A DNA stretch of 57,907 nucleotides from Corynebacterium sp. HMSC036D02 (GCF_001836165.1 NZ_KV827691.1:1-57907), one strand, 5' to 3'. Positions 16,283-26,570 are shown, numbered from the stretch's first letter. Numbers and translations are program-made. The notes: a model not told the origin generated them from the sequence alone.

Positions 16283-16789
16283 TTAGGCCTCGAGCTCGCG
16301 GCGGCGCTCGGCAGCGGCACGCAGGCGCTCAGCGCGCTTTTTCTTTTCCCCTTCGGAAAGCTCATCGAAGAGCTCTTCATCCGATTCGCTGAACTTCAAC
16401 ACCCCGCGCGCAGCCCAGGAAGCGAAGAACGCGATGACGGGCGAGATCCAGAAGTAGCTCCAGTCGAAGACGAAGAGGCCCAGGAAGAGCGCAATCATCG
16501 CTACGGACCAAATGACGGAATCCGCTATCTGCACCTTGCGTCCGCGGGAGAGCATGTCCTCCAACTCCGCCTCGTGGCGGCGTGCGGGTGTTGTGGCGCT
16601 GGGGGTGGAAAGCTCTGGCAGGTCCGCGAAGAGCTTTTCGACGTCCCCGCGCGTGCGCGCCGCGGCGGCCTCGCCGGTGCGCTGCTCAAACTCATCGGGG
16701 CCTAACGCGCCGTTGACGAAGTGCTGGCTCAACTGCTCCAGGGCCGCGGAGCGCTCGGCATCACCGACGCGGATTTCGGGATTCTCCAT
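16283..16789 (-). CDS. DUF1707 membrane protein
   Basis: A 168-residue protein. The N-terminal DUF1707 domain reads IRVGDAERSAALEQLSQHFVNGALGPDEFEQR (from residue 6; two segments of one motif). Two hydrophobic segments follow (about 96-113 and 116-132), then a charged, basic C-terminus (KKKRAERLRAAAERR). DUF1707 occurs at the N-terminus of many actinobacterial membrane proteins; its role is unknown. Its ATG overlaps the upstream dehydrogenase stop by one base (TAATG), so it is co-translated. Confidence 0.82.
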   Translation of the reverse strand: MENPEIRVGDAERSAALEQLSQHFVNGALGPDEFEQRTGEAAAARTRGDVEKLFADLPELSTPSATTPARRHEAELEDMLSRGRKVQIADSVIWSVAMIALFLGLFVFDWSYFWISPVIAFFASWAARGVLKFSESDEELFDELSEGEKKKRAERLRAAAERRRELEA

Positions 16790-17694
16790 TAGTAGCCTGC
16801 CTTCGGGTCAACCAGAGTAGGCAGCTCCTCCCCCGCCGCGAAAGCCTTGGCCACCTTGATGGTGTGCGCGCCAATCTTCTCGCGCACGGAGCGCTGCGTG
16901 TTAGCAATGTGTGGGGTAATGACCACGCGCTTATCCTGCCACAGCGGGTGGTCCTCCGGCAGCGGCTCAGGGTCGGTGACGTCGAGTGCCGCACCCGCAA
17001 TCTCCCCTGCTTCCAGGGCCGCAACGAGGTCCTCGGTCTTGATGAGCGGGCCGCGGCCCACGTTGACCACCACGGCATGCTCCGGCATCTGCTTAAAAGC
17101 CTCCGCATCCACCATGTAGCGGGTCTCCGGGGTCAGCGGGGCGATAAGCACGAAGTAGTCCGCTTGCGGCCACACCTTGTCCACCTGGGAAATCGGGTAA
17201 GTCTCCTCCGCCCCCTCAACCGGGTTGCCGGAGCGGTTGACCGCAATGATGCGCGGCCCGAAACCAGACAGCATGCTAATCAGACGCTTGCCAATGCCAC
17301 CGGCACCAATAATGGCCACCGTCTTATCGTCGTAGAGGTAGGAGGTGTGGGCCTCCATGTCCGCATAGGAATCGAACGTGCCGTTGACTCGGCGGTGCGC
17401 ATGCAGCTGCGCCAGGAGCAGCGCGATAGTGGATTCCGCCACCGTGTTGTCATAGACCCCGGCGGCGTTTGACCACGGCACGCTGCTCCCCTTCATTGCG
17501 TCGAGCACGTGATCCACGCCCGCCGAGGGAATCTGCACAAAACCGATGTTCTCCAGCAGCGGGTCCGGGAAATCAGTGCCGTTGCCGGTGTAGATGAGGA
17601 AGGAGGCCTCATCAAGCGGGGCGCGCTCAAAGCCCGCGGCGTCGAGCACCTCGATGGTTTCCTCCCAGGGGTGTGGTTCGATGGCGTACTTCAT
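16789..17694 (-). CDS. D-isomer-specific 2-hydroxyacid dehydrogenase (second of tandem pair)
   Basis: A 301-residue NAD-dependent dehydrogenase. The Rossmann motif is AIIGAGGIGKRL. The conserved arginine region (ALVNVGRGPLI-type, here VVVNVGRGPLIKTEDL) and the catalytic EPLPEDHPLW...TPHIAN region follow. ATG 17694 has a strong AGGAGG 8 bp upstream, which excludes longer frames. A 2-hydroxyacid dehydrogenase between proB and proA is known in Corynebacterium glutamicum (unkA); here there are two. Substrate unknown. Confidence 0.88.
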   Translation of the reverse strand: MKYAIEPHPWEETIEVLDAAGFERAPLDEASFLIYTGNGTDFPDPLLENIGFVQIPSAGVDHVLDAMKGSSVPWSNAAGVYDNTVAESTIALLLAQLHAHRRVNGTFDSYADMEAHTSYLYDDKTVAIIGAGGIGKRLISMLSGFGPRIIAVNRSGNPVEGAEETYPISQVDKVWPQADYFVLIAPLTPETRYMVDAEAFKQMPEHAVVVNVGRGPLIKTEDLVAALEAGEIAGAALDVTDPEPLPEDHPLWQDKRVVITPHIANTQRSVREKIGAHTIKVAKAFAAGEELPTLVDPKAGY

Positions 17695-17707
17695 GCACAT
17701 CCTCCTT

Positions 17708-18637
17708 TTAGTAGCCGGCGTCCGAGTCGACGCGCGTGGGCATTTCTTCGCCGCGCTCCCACGCGGCGGCGTTGGCATTGAAGATAGCACCCAGGTGGTA
17801 CTGGGCCACGTGATCCGAGGCCGCCATGTGCGGCGTCAGGGTGGCGTTGGGCAGATCGTAGAGCGGGTGGCCATCCGGAAGCGGCTCCGGGTCCATGACC
17901 TCGAGGCCCGCTCCCGCGATCTCGCCCGTGCGCAGTGCGTCCACGAGATCATCAGTGACTACGGTGCTGCCGCGGCCGACGTTGATAAACACCGCCGAGC
18001 GCTTCATGGCGCGGAACACGGCTGCGTCGAAGAAGGCTTCCGTGGCGCTCGTCGCCGGCAGGATGCTCACCACGAAATCCGCTTCAGACCAGGCCTCGTC
18101 GACGCGCTCGATGGGCAGCGTCACGTCTGCGCCATCCACTGGGCGGCCCGAGCGGTTCACCGCAGTGATATGCGCGCCGAAGGGCGCGAGGTAGGCCATG
18201 AGCTGCGTGCCGATTCCTCCCGCGCCCACGATGAGCACTCGCGTAGGCCCCTGTTGGTCATAGAGCCAAGCCTGGGATTCATCGAGCTGACGCGCCACCG
18301 ACCACGACTTCGCCAGCGCGAAAGCCTTGTGGTGGTGCGCCTGGGAGAGCATCAACCCCAGCGCGGATTCCGCCACGGGTTTGGCAAAAGCGCCCGCGGA
18401 GTTGCACCACGGCAGGCCATCGCGCCGGATGAGCCCGGCCTCGATATGGCGGTTCACCCCAGTGAAGCAGTATTGCACCCACTGGATGTTCTCCGGAATC
18501 TCCGGGGTCTGCGCCGGATCGGAGGCGGTGTTCACAAAGACCTCCGCCTCCTCCAAACTGCCGACGCGCTCGTGCCCAGCAGCGTCGATATCTGCCACGG
18601 TCGCTGCCCACACATCGGGGCCCATGAAATAACGCAT
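17708..18637 (-). CDS. D-isomer-specific 2-hydroxyacid dehydrogenase (first of tandem pair)
   Basis: A 309-residue paralogue of the next gene, sharing the Rossmann motif (LIVGAGGIGTQL), VFINVGRGSTVVTDDL and EPLPDGHPLY...TPHMA. ATG 18637 overlaps the proB stop (TGATG), so translation is coupled to proB; a TTG one codon earlier is the alternative. Likely a divergent duplicate of the same ancestral unkA-type gene. The substrate is not evident, and a direct role in proline synthesis is not implied. Confidence 0.88.
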   Translation of the reverse strand: MRYFMGPDVWAATVADIDAAGHERVGSLEEAEVFVNTASDPAQTPEIPENIQWVQYCFTGVNRHIEAGLIRRDGLPWCNSAGAFAKPVAESALGLMLSQAHHHKAFALAKSWSVARQLDESQAWLYDQQGPTRVLIVGAGGIGTQLMAYLAPFGAHITAVNRSGRPVDGADVTLPIERVDEAWSEADFVVSILPATSATEAFFDAAVFRAMKRSAVFINVGRGSTVVTDDLVDALRTGEIAGAGLEVMDPEPLPDGHPLYDLPNATLTPHMAASDHVAQYHLGAIFNANAAAWERGEEMPTRVDSDAGY

Positions 18638-19869
18638 CAAATTCGGGAGGCGAAATTGGACAGGTAATCAGCGTGGACAACGGGACGGCGCATGTCCTCC
18701 GGGAGCTCCTCGGTGTGCTTGCCCAGAAGGTTGCGCAGCGTGGCGGAGTCATAGCCCACCTCACCGCGGCCGATGACCTGCCCCTTGGGTCCCAAAATGT
18801 CCACGATCTCTCCGGCGCTGAACTCACCCTTGATATCCGTGATGCCCACGGCCAGCAGGGAGTTTCCGCCGCGAACCACGGCCTCCATGGCGCCCTCGTC
18901 GAGGCGCAAGGAGCCGCCGGTATCCGCGCAGTAGAGCGCCCAGAACTTCCATGCGGACAGGCGGCGCTCCTCGCGGGTGTGGAAAACGGTGCCGACGGAG
19001 GCGTCGTCAAGCGCCTGCCCGATGTTATCGGCCGAGGTCAGCAGCACGGGAATGCCGCCGCGCGTGGCCAGGCGGGCAGCCGAGACCTTCGTGGCCATGC
19101 CGCCGGTGCCGACCTTGCCGCCATCGCCGGCAACGACCGCCTTGAGGTCCTTGCCGGTGCGCACCTCCTCCACGAACTTGGCATCGGGCTCCGCCGGGTT
19201 CTTGTCATAGAGACCGTCCACGTCGGAGAAGAGGAAGAGAGCATCCGCGCCGACCAAGTTGGCCACGAGCGCAGACAGGCGGTCGTTGTCACCGAAGTGC
19301 ATCTCGGAGGTCGCGACGGTGTCGTTCTCGTTGACGATGGGCACCGTGCGCATCTGGCGCAGGCGGTCAATGGTGCGCTGGGCATTGCGTGCGCGATCGC
19401 GCTTGCCGACGTCCGACGCAGTCAGCAGCACCTGCCCAATGGTGCGGTTATAGCGAGCAAAGGACACGCCCCACTCGTAGGCGAGGTGGACCTGGCCCAC
19501 CGCGGCGGCTGCCTGCTTGGTAGCCAAGTCGGTGGGGCGCGTGGTCAGGCCCAGCGGGCCCATGCCCGCAGCCACCGCACCAGAGGAGACGATAATGATG
19601 TCCGAGACATTCATGCGGGCGCACACGGCATCGACGATCTTGTCAATCTTCTCCGTCGAGGTCACGAAGTCATCGCGCGTCAGCGAGGAGGAGCCGATCT
19701 TGATGACGATGCGCTTGGCTTTGGAGATCTCCTCACGCAGGGGTGAGGAGAAGCCGCTGGATTTTTCCGACAGCGTGGTCGTTTCCGGATAGTCCATATC
19801 CGGGGTTGGCCCCTCAAAGGGTTCGAGGGGAAGAGGATAGTCGATCTGGTTGTCGTGTTCGGATGACAT
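18637..19869 (-). CDS. proB: Glutamate 5-kinase
   Basis: A 410-residue kinase for the first step of proline synthesis. The amino-acid-kinase core begins with [12 protein letters not shown] near residue 53, with VNENDTVAT and FSDVDGLY downstream. A C-terminal PUA domain ([25 protein letters not shown]) is present. The first about 45 residues are an acidic, Pro-rich extension not usual in the family, which normally starts a few residues before the core. A downstream start (Met25) is possible but would still leave an extension. Confidence 0.95.
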   Translation of the reverse strand: MSSEHDNQIDYPLPLEPFEGPTPDMDYPETTTLSEKSSGFSSPLREEISKAKRIVIKIGSSSLTRDDFVTSTEKIDKIVDAVCARMNVSDIIIVSSGAVAAGMGPLGLTTRPTDLATKQAAAAVGQVHLAYEWGVSFARYNRTIGQVLLTASDVGKRDRARNAQRTIDRLRQMRTVPIVNENDTVATSEMHFGDNDRLSALVANLVGADALFLFSDVDGLYDKNPAEPDAKFVEEVRTGKDLKAVVAGDGGKVGTGGMATKVSAARLATRGGIPVLLTSADNIGQALDDASVGTVFHTREERRLSAWKFWALYCADTGGSLRLDEGAMEAVVRGGNSLLAVGITDIKGEFSAGEIVDILGPKGQVIGRGEVGYDSATLRNLLGKHTEELPEDMRRPVVHADYLSNFASRI

Positions 19870-19888
19870 ACCGGCTCAGTATACCGGG

Positions 19889-21418
19889 CTAGCCCTGCCA
19901 GCGATCGCGGTTTGCGGACTCGCGCGTAACCTCCCCATCGGTACCAAAGTCAAACTCGTCGACGAGACCGCGGCGTGCCTGGGAAGCGCGTTTACGCTCG
20001 GCAGCCGAGACTCGCTCGGTGCTCATGAGGCGGCCATCCTGTCCGCGGCCAGCATCAGTCGCGCGGCCACCAGCCATGGGCTCATACTCGAAGGTGATGT
20101 CCCCGATGGTCACCGGGCAGCCTTCCTCCGCGCCCTGGCGGTGCAGTTCCTCTTCGACGCCGGCCTTCGCCAGACGGTCTGCGAGGTAGCCCACGGCCTC
20201 GTCGTTTTCGAAGTCGGTCTGGCGAATCCAGCGGTCGATCTTGTCGCCCTCGACGATGAATCCGCCCTCCACCTCGGGGTCTGGGGTGACGGTGAAGTCG
20301 GCGAACCTGCCCTTCTTTTTCTTGCCCACGGACTTGGGCTGAATGATGGTGTGGTTCTTGTCCGCGGCGACCTTGGGCTGGGACTTGCGGTGCTCGTTGA
20401 CCATCTCCATGAGCTTGTATTTGAGTGGGTCGAGGCCCTTGCGCGCGACGGCGGAGATGATGAAAACCGGCCAGCCGTACTTCTCCTCGAGGTCCTCCTT
20501 GACGAACTCCGCCAGCTCTTCGGCTTCGGGGATATCTGCCTTGTTGAGGATGATGACGCGTGGGCGCTCGCGCAGATCACCCAGGCCGGTGTCCTGCTCG
20601 AGCAGTTCTTGGTACTTGGCCAGCTCGGTTTCAAGAGCCTCGATATCCGAGAGCGGATCGCGGCCGGGCTCGATGGAGGCGGTATCTACCACGTGCGCGA
20701 GCACGGCGGTGCGCTCGATGTGGCGCAGGAAGTCGAGTCCCAAACCCTTGCCCTCGGCGGCACCGGGGATCAGACCCGGAACATCCGCCATGGTGAAGGA
20801 CTCATGGCCCATGTCCACCACGCCCAGATTGGGTTGGAGGGTGGTGAAAGGATAGTCGCCAATCTTTGGCTTGGCCGCCGAGAGGACCGAAATGAGCGAG
20901 GACTTACCCGCGGAAGGAAAGCCGACGAGGCCGACGTCCGCCATGGACTTCAGCTCCAGGATGAGATCGCGCGCCTCGCCCGGCTCGCCCTGGAGGGCGA
21001 AGCCCGGGGCCTTGCGGGCTGCGGAGGCCAGTGCTGCGTTGCCGAGTCCACCGAAGCCGCCCTCCGCGGCCACGAAGCGGGTTCCCGGGACCGTGAGGTC
21101 CGCGAGCATCTCCCCATCCTCGGTATAGACCACGGTGCCTGCCGGCACCTCCAGAATGAGGTCCTTGCCGCGCGCACCGTTACGCCAGTCGCCAGCACCG
21201 TTGCCGCCGCGCTCGGACTTGATGTGCGGGCGGTAGTGAAAGTCCATCAGTGTGTGGATCTGGGTTGAGACCTCCAGCAGGATGTCTCCACCGTGGCCGC
21301 CGTTGCCGCCATCGGGCCCGCCGAGCGGCTTGAACTTTTCGCGGTGAACGGAGGCGCAGCCATGTCCGCCGTCGCCTGCCTGCAGGTGCAAAACCACTCG
21401 GTCAATGAATCGTGCCAT
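19889..21418 (-). CDS. obg: Obg-family ribosome-assembly GTPase
   Basis: A 509-residue Obg/CgtA. The glycine-rich Obg domain ([14 protein letters not shown]) is at the N-terminus. The GTPase core follows: [10 protein letters not shown]-loop, DVPGLI switch II, NKAD. A C-terminal OCT domain and an extra charged tail end it. It acts in 50S assembly and stress control. ATG 21418 ([18 protein letters not shown]) is the family start. rplU-rpmA-obg is a widely conserved order. proB follows 19 bp downstream. Confidence 0.97.
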   Translation of the reverse strand: MARFIDRVVLHLQAGDGGHGCASVHREKFKPLGGPDGGNGGHGGDILLEVSTQIHTLMDFHYRPHIKSERGGNGAGDWRNGARGKDLILEVPAGTVVYTEDGEMLADLTVPGTRFVAAEGGFGGLGNAALASAARKAPGFALQGEPGEARDLILELKSMADVGLVGFPSAGKSSLISVLSAAKPKIGDYPFTTLQPNLGVVDMGHESFTMADVPGLIPGAAEGKGLGLDFLRHIERTAVLAHVVDTASIEPGRDPLSDIEALETELAKYQELLEQDTGLGDLRERPRVIILNKADIPEAEELAEFVKEDLEEKYGWPVFIISAVARKGLDPLKYKLMEMVNEHRKSQPKVAADKNHTIIQPKSVGKKKKGRFADFTVTPDPEVEGGFIVEGDKIDRWIRQTDFENDEAVGYLADRLAKAGVEEELHRQGAEEGCPVTIGDITFEYEPMAGGRATDAGRGQDGRLMSTERVSAAERKRASQARRGLVDEFDFGTDGEVTRESANRDRWQG

Positions 21419-21538
21419 GCCCGCTAGTCTAACGGTTCCTGGCATACCGTCCTAGTTGAATGCTGCCGGGGATCTGAAGCAACGCCCCTTTAGTTTTCTC
21501 CACGCTCCCCCACCACGCCGGACGCGTGAAAACGACAA

Positions 21539-21563
21539 AATCCCGAGCAAAAAGCTCGGGATT
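21539..21563 (-). terminator. Rho-independent terminator after rpmA
   Basis: Ten-bp arms AATCCCGAGC (21539-21548) and GCTCGGGATT (21554-21563) surround a five-base loop. Read on the minus strand the stem is followed by TTTTG. It lies just past the rpmA stop and before obg, so it should partly separate the ribosomal genes from obg. Confidence 0.85.
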
Positions 21564-21577
21564 AAGCCATGAAGCTC

Positions 21578-21856
21578 TTAGGCAGTAGCTTCTGCAGCGG
21601 CCTCTTCAGCCGGAACAATGTTGACCAGACGACGTCCACGCTTGACGCCGAACTCAACAGAACCTGCAGCGAGAGCGAACAGGGTATCGTCGCCGCCGCG
21701 ACCAACGTTCTCACCCGGGTGGAACTTGGTGCCGCGCTGACGCACGATGATCTCGCCGGCCTTAACCTGCTGACCACCGAAGCGCTTGACGCCGAGACGC
21801 TTGGACTCGGAATCGCGACCGTTGCTGGAGCTGGAAGCACCCTTCTTGTGTGCCAT
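21578..21856 (-). CDS. rpmA: 50S ribosomal protein L27
   Basis: A 92-residue L27 with the family start [16 protein letters not shown] and the conserved [19 protein letters not shown]. Its N-terminus reaches the peptidyl-transferase centre. The tail ends in an Ala/Glu-rich extension. It follows rplU by 43 bp and is ended by the strong hairpin immediately downstream. Confidence 0.98.
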   Translation of the reverse strand: MAHKKGASSSSNGRDSESKRLGVKRFGGQQVKAGEIIVRQRGTKFHPGENVGRGGDDTLFALAAGSVEFGVKRGRRLVNIVPAEEAAAEATA

Positions 21857-21899
21857 GTGGTTTCCCCTCCTTCAGGGATGAATTAGTGCCGGTTAAGGC

Positions 21900-22205
21900 T
21901 TACTTGATACCGGTAATCTTCAGCGTGGTCACCGGCTGACGGTGACCGAGGCGACGCTTGTAACCAGTCTTGTTCTTGTACTTGAGGATGTCGATCTTCG
22001 GGCCCTTGCCCTGCTCGACAATTTCAGCGGAGACGGAGACCTTCTCCAGGTCTGCAGCCTTCGACTTGACGGTTGCGCCATCGACGAGCAGAACCGGGGT
22101 GAGAGCAACGGAGGAACCCGGCTCACCCTCGATCTTCTCGACCTTGACGAGGTCACCTTCAGCAACCTTGTACTGCTTTCCGCCGGTCTTGACGATCGCG
22201 TACAT
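21900..22205 (-). CDS. rplU: 50S ribosomal protein L21
   Basis: A 101-residue L21 starting [18 protein letters not shown], with the C-terminal [19 protein letters not shown] block. It binds 23S rRNA. It heads the rplU-rpmA pair. The about 200-bp upstream region holds an inverted repeat (GCTAGC...GCTAGC near 22230-22261) and a TTGACA on the minus strand (22360-22365) that could be a -35 element, although no good -10 was identified. Confidence 0.98.
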   Translation of the reverse strand: MYAIVKTGGKQYKVAEGDLVKVEKIEGEPGSSVALTPVLLVDGATVKSKAADLEKVSVSAEIVEQGKGPKIDILKYKNKTGYKRRLGHRQPVTTLKITGIK

Positions 22206-22386
22206 AGAGGGCTACCCCTTATCTAAACTCGGCTCGCTAGCAGCTGGGTGGTGCCGCTAGCGAATGGACATTGGACAATTGCGTTCAGATCATAAGCCGC
22301 GAGAGACGCGCGAAAACCGCGTTCGTCCCATCCAGCGCATTCATGGTCTAAACAGCGACTGTCAAAGACTACCCCGTGAGGGGGCG

Positions 22387-22405
22387 AAAAGGCAAAACGC
22401 CTTTT
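22387..22405 (-). terminator. Rho-independent terminator directly after rne
   Basis: AAAAGGC (22387-22393) and GCCTTTT (22399-22405) flank a five-base loop. On the minus strand the hairpin ends in a T run. Its first arm abuts the rne stop codon (22406-22408). Confidence 0.75.
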
Positions 22406-25400
22406 CTAGCGCGACCTGCGCCGTGTCACACGACGCCTCCCGCGCCCACCCCTACGTGTCGTCGGCGCGCCGGTCCGTGCGGCGCCCTCGCGCTCCTTCG
22501 CCTCGGTGCTGCGCTCCACGTGCGTGCCACGTTCATTCGGAGTTTGGGCGGAGTGGCTCTGCGCCATCTTGCGCACCACTCGGCGGCGGCCCCGTCCGCG
22601 GGAAGTACGCGCGTTTGTGCTTACACCGGAGTCCGCGTTCTTTCGCTCAGCCTTGCCCTCCTTCTTAGAGGTAGCCAGCTGGGCATCCTTAGCCGGAGCC
22701 TCCTCCTGTGCGAAGTCTTCGCGCTTCGGGCGAATATCCGAGCGGGAGTTTCCGCGTGTGCGGCGCTTGCGACGCGGTGAGTTCTCGAAGGCCGCTACGG
22801 CCTCCTCGTAGGTCTGCTCCGAGCGCTGCGCGGAGGATTTTTCCGCTTCAGCGTTGTTAGCGTTCCTATCCTGCTTCTCCTGCTGTGCGCGTGGGTCTTC
22901 GCTTATTTCCTCGCGCTGCGGTTCCTGGAAGGTACGCGTTGCCCGGCGCGGCTTGCGCGAGCGCTTCTGCTTTGACTTCGGCCTCGAACGCTGTGCTTCC
23001 AGGCTTTCCGCTACGGCATAACCAATGGACGCGCTATCCGGCGTATCCGTGTCATCTTCATCGACAACGACCACGCTGGCCACGAGCTCTTCCAGTGAGG
23101 ATTCCTCGTCACGCGCCGCTTCTTCGTTATCAGCCTGGGAAACCTCGTGCTCAGACGGTGTGTCCTCGTCATGGCGGTGCATGCGGACGGCTGCCGGGTG
23201 TTTCTTTGGATCCCGCTGCGGTGCGCGGCGTTCCTTCCGAGCATGGCGCTGCGGCTTCGAGTTCTCTTCCTCGGTGTCCTCATCAACCGGGTAGTCGTGG
23301 ATGATGATTCCTCGGCCGTGGCAGGCCTCGCACTCGGTGGAGAAAGTCTCGATGAGGCCGGTGCCCACGCGCTTGCGCGTCATCTGCACCAAGCCCAGTG
23401 AGGTCACCTCGGAAACCTGGTGGCGAGTCCGGTCACGCCCCAATGCTTCCTTGAGGCGGCGCAGCACCAAGTCTTGGTTCTCCGGCAGGACCATATCGAT
23501 GAAGTCCACGACGATCATGCCACCGATATCGCGCAGGCGCATCTGACGCACGATCTCCTCGGCTGCTTCGAGGTTATTGCGCGTCACCGTCTCCTCGAGG
23601 TTGCCACCGGAGCCGGTGAACTTGCCGGTATTGACGTCGATGACCGTCATAGCCTCCGTACGGTCAATAACGAGCGTGCCGCCCGACGGCAACCAGACCT
23701 TGCGGCCGAGAGCCTTCTGCAGCTGCTCATCGATGCGGTAGGAGCTGAAGGCATCCTCACCATCGTGCTCGCGCGCGTCATAGCGCACCACGCGGTCGGC
23801 CAAGTCATGCGCCATGGAATCCACGTAGGCGCTGACCGTGTTGTAGGAACGCTTACCATCCACCACCAAGGTACTGAAGTCCTCATTAAAGAGGTCGCGC
23901 ACCACCTTGATGAGCAAATCCGGCTCTTCATACAGGGTGACCGGCTTGGCGCCCTTCGTTGCCTTTTCATGCGCGGCGCGGGCGCTGATGTCCTCCCACA
24001 GGGAGTGCAGGCGGTTGACGTCGGAGGCAATGTCCTCCTCCGACACGTTTTCCGCGGCCGTGCGGATGATGGCGCCGCCATCTCCTGGGATGACGCGCTC
24101 CAGGATTCCCTTGAGGCGCTTGCGCTCCGGTGCCGGCAGCTTGCGGGAGATTCCCGCGCTGCGCCCGCCCGGCACGTACACCAGGAAGCGGCCGGCCAGA
24201 GAAATTTGGGTGGTCAAACGTGCGCCCTTATGACCGATGGGGTCCTTAGCCACCTGGACGAGAACCTGATCACCAGACTTCAAGGCGTTTTCTACCTTGC
24301 GGCTGCGCCCGCCAATCCCCAAGGCACGCCAGTCGATGTCTCCCGCGTACAGCACGCCGTTTCGGCCCTGTCCGATATCGACGAAGGCCGCCTCCATCGA
24401 GGGCAGCACGTTTTGCACGCGGCCCAAGTAGATATTGCCGATCTGTGAAGGGTGCGTTTCGGTCGTGACGAAGTGCTCGACTAGGAGATCATCCTCCAGC
24501 ACACCGACCTGGGTGATGATGCCCGCGCCGTCGGTGCGCTGCTTATCGCGCACCACCATGGTGCGCTCTACAGATTCGCGGCGCGCCAAAAACTCCGCTT
24601 GGGAGACGATGTGCTGGCGCTCGCGGCCCTTCTCCCGCAACTCCGCGCGGCGACGGCGCTGTGCCTCGATACGGGTCGAGCCCTTAATCGCCTTCGGCTC
24701 TTCGATGTGCTCGACTTCCTCACGGGCGGGCCCACGGCCTTCTGCCCCGCGGCCACGGGAGGTGCCGCGGCTGCCACGCCGGCGACCGCGCGGCTGGCTT
24801 AGCGGCGCTGCATCCTCTTCGGTCTCTTCCTCGCGTACTTCCGGCTTCTGGCGCTTGGCTGGCGGCGTGATCTTCGGCGCCATGAAGACTGGCGCAAAGT
24901 CGTACACGTCCGGGTCTTCCTCCGCCATCGGGGTAATCAGCGGGGTGAGGTCATCTTCCTCGTCGCTTTCGCCGGCCTCAGCGAGCGCCTCGTGCAGCAT
25001 TTCTGCATCGACCTTGTCGACGATCTGCGAAATCTCGTTATCAACGTTCTTACGAACGCGCTCGCGCAGCTTCTCTTCTTCCTCGCTCAGCTGCTCCGGC
25101 TCCGCAGTCTGTACCGGCGTGACTTCCCGGGACTCCCCCGCGCCATCCGGTTGCGCCGCAGACTCTTCCGGTGCAGGTTCCTCTGCCTGCTCCTTCGACT
25201 CAGCCTTCTTGCCTGCCTTGCTCACGCGCTTGACCGCACGCTTGGTCCGCTTCTTCTTGACGGTCTTCTCTGGCTTGTCCTCTGCCGGAACCTCCGGCTG
25301 GTCAGCATCGTCGACCTGAGCTGCCGACTGGTCGGCGTCCTCGGCTGCGGCCTGCTCGGGGGCTTCGGTGGCGGGCGCGAGGGCGTCGATAAGCTGGCCC

Positions 25401-25609
25401 ACCTCTTGCGGTGTCAGCGAAGACTGCGCGGACTTCTTGATTCCCATCTCCGCAAACTGAGCCACCAACTCCTTGGAGGCCACACCCAGCTGCTTTGCCA
25501 AAGCATAAAGGCGGGTCTTGGGTGCGAGCGCCTCGCGGTCAATCCCCGCTACAGCTGCGGCCAGCGTCGATTCAGTGCGTACTTCTTCTGTTTTCTTCTT
25601 GGATGCCAT
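22406..25609 (-). CDS. rne: Ribonuclease E/G
   Basis: A 1067-residue endoribonuclease. Residues about 30-75 (RLYALAKQLGVASKELV; MGIKKSAQSSLT) resemble the IF-2 N-terminal module. An acidic, low-complexity region runs to about 300. An S1-type RNA-binding region follows at about 375-475, then the RNase E/G catalytic region with the metal-site strands VIDVNTG (about 656) and VVDFIDM. The zinc-link cysteines are in CEACHGRG (about 757-764). The long C-terminal tail is Arg/Glu-rich and disordered, ending in a basic RRGGRGRRRVTRRR stretch. It initiates mRNA decay and rRNA processing. An AGGAG box precedes ATG 25609. Confidence 0.96.
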   Translation of the reverse strand: MASKKKTEEVRTESTLAAAVAGIDREALAPKTRLYALAKQLGVASKELVAQFAEMGIKKSAQSSLTPQEVGQLIDALAPATEAPEQAAAEDADQSAAQVDDADQPEVPAEDKPEKTVKKKRTKRAVKRVSKAGKKAESKEQAEEPAPEESAAQPDGAGESREVTPVQTAEPEQLSEEEEKLRERVRKNVDNEISQIVDKVDAEMLHEALAEAGESDEEDDLTPLITPMAEEDPDVYDFAPVFMAPKITPPAKRQKPEVREEETEEDAAPLSQPRGRRRGSRGTSRGRGAEGRGPAREEVEHIEEPKAIKGSTRIEAQRRRRAELREKGRERQHIVSQAEFLARRESVERTMVVRDKQRTDGAGIITQVGVLEDDLLVEHFVTTETHPSQIGNIYLGRVQNVLPSMEAAFVDIGQGRNGVLYAGDIDWRALGIGGRSRKVENALKSGDQVLVQVAKDPIGHKGARLTTQISLAGRFLVYVPGGRSAGISRKLPAPERKRLKGILERVIPGDGGAIIRTAAENVSEEDIASDVNRLHSLWEDISARAAHEKATKGAKPVTLYEEPDLLIKVVRDLFNEDFSTLVVDGKRSYNTVSAYVDSMAHDLADRVVRYDAREHDGEDAFSSYRIDEQLQKALGRKVWLPSGGTLVIDRTEAMTVIDVNTGKFTGSGGNLEETVTRNNLEAAEEIVRQMRLRDIGGMIVVDFIDMVLPENQDLVLRRLKEALGRDRTRHQVSEVTSLGLVQMTRKRVGTGLIETFSTECEACHGRGIIIHDYPVDEDTEEENSKPQRHARKERRAPQRDPKKHPAAVRMHRHDEDTPSEHEVSQADNEEAARDEESSLEELVASVVVVDEDDTDTPDSASIGYAVAESLEAQRSRPKSKQKRSRKPRRATRTFQEPQREEISEDPRAQQEKQDRNANNAEAEKSSAQRSEQTYEEAVAAFENSPRRKRRTRGNSRSDIRPKREDFAQEEAPAKDAQLATSKKEGKAERKNADSGVSTNARTSRGRGRRRVVRKMAQSHSAQTPNERGTHVERSTEAKEREGAARTGAPTTRRGGRGRRRVTRRRSR

Positions 25610-25766
25610 CAGTGGCTAATCTCCTGAGGTTGTGCTCACCCCGGGCGCAGGTTGCCGCCACACGGTAGTGAGTCTTTGAAAAAATTCTCTTCGTCTTTAT
25701 TAAGTTGTCAGCGCCTTCCATTCTGGCACAGAGCTCGAACGAGGCTCACATGTTAGTATCGCCGCT

Positions 25767-26570
25767 ATGCCCGATAGCGCGCCCACAAACACACCGGCAG
25801 AGCGGAAATTGCCTGAACCGGCACCACGTACTGTGGCCCAGGCGCGCGCCCGGAACGAGATTGCGCTACAGGATATTGTCACCGTGGCCGTGCCCGCGGG
25901 CATCGCCTCCGGCCTTCGCGTCGTTGACTTCCCTTATCCCTACGCGGTTCCGGTCTACGGGGTGCTCATCATGGTGATGCTCTACGGAGCCTTCCGCATC
26001 ATTCGCAGCGAGCCAAAGTTCGTCCAAGCTGCGCAAGAAGAGTACCGGGCGGGCGATTACCCTCTTCTCGCCTACTTTCTACCGGTGCTTGCTATCTTCT
26101 CCCCTCTCATCACTGAGGGAATTAAGTCCACCGGGATTATCGGCGATATCTCACCCAACCCCATCCTTATCGCCGCTGGACTTACTGCCTTCTCCATCCC
26201 CGCGTTCATCTTCGGCGGCCGTGCGTTCGGCACAACCTCCTACCGAGTGGGCAGGCGCCGCATCAAGGCGATCACCGAACAAGGAAGCCTCGAAGGCGTC
26301 ACTCAAGCGAGCATCGCCGCGGTAGAAACTCACCCGGAAGTCCTCAGCGGGCTGGTCGCCGCCGGCGCAGTCACTGGCAATACCACCTCCATCTCTGAGC
26401 TGGGGCGGCTGATCGGCTACGAGGAGGGGCTCGAAGAAGAACTCCGTGAACTCGAAGCAGCCGGCGTGGTGAAGCTGCCTGGTTTCATCAAGTGGAGTGG
26501 TGAGCGGACCTTTAACATCACTCTGACCGAATCCGGCGTGCGCAGCATGGACGCTGCACGCACGCGCTAG
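25767..26570 (+). CDS. Membrane protein of unknown function with helical C-terminal domain
   Basis: A 267-residue protein. Four hydrophobic stretches lie at about residues 33-50, 60-75, 95-115 and 130-155. The C-terminal 100 residues are soluble and helix-rich; ISELGRLIGYEEGLEEELRELEAAGVV-like text (two segments) resembles a winged-helix or coiled region, but I recognise no named family. TAGTAT (25754-25759) lies 7 nt before the ATG, suggesting a leaderless mRNA. It is divergent from rne and its end overlaps the arsenite exporter gene by 4 bp. Confidence 0.75.
   Translation: MPDSAPTNTPAERKLPEPAPRTVAQARARNEIALQDIVTVAVPAGIASGLRVVDFPYPYAVPVYGVLIMVMLYGAFRIIRSEPKFVQAAQEEYRAGDYPLLAYFLPVLAIFSPLITEGIKSTGIIGDISPNPILIAAGLTAFSIPAFIFGGRAFGTTSYRVGRRRIKAITEQGSLEGVTQASIAAVETHPEVLSGLVAAGAVTGNTTSISELGRLIGYEEGLEEELRELEAAGVVKLPGFIKWSGERTFNITLTESGVRSMDAARTR

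Noticed and set aside
19850..21268. 472-codon plus-strand frame opposite obg
   Set aside because: Antisense shadow of obg; no motifs and no ribosome site, and obg is fully supported.
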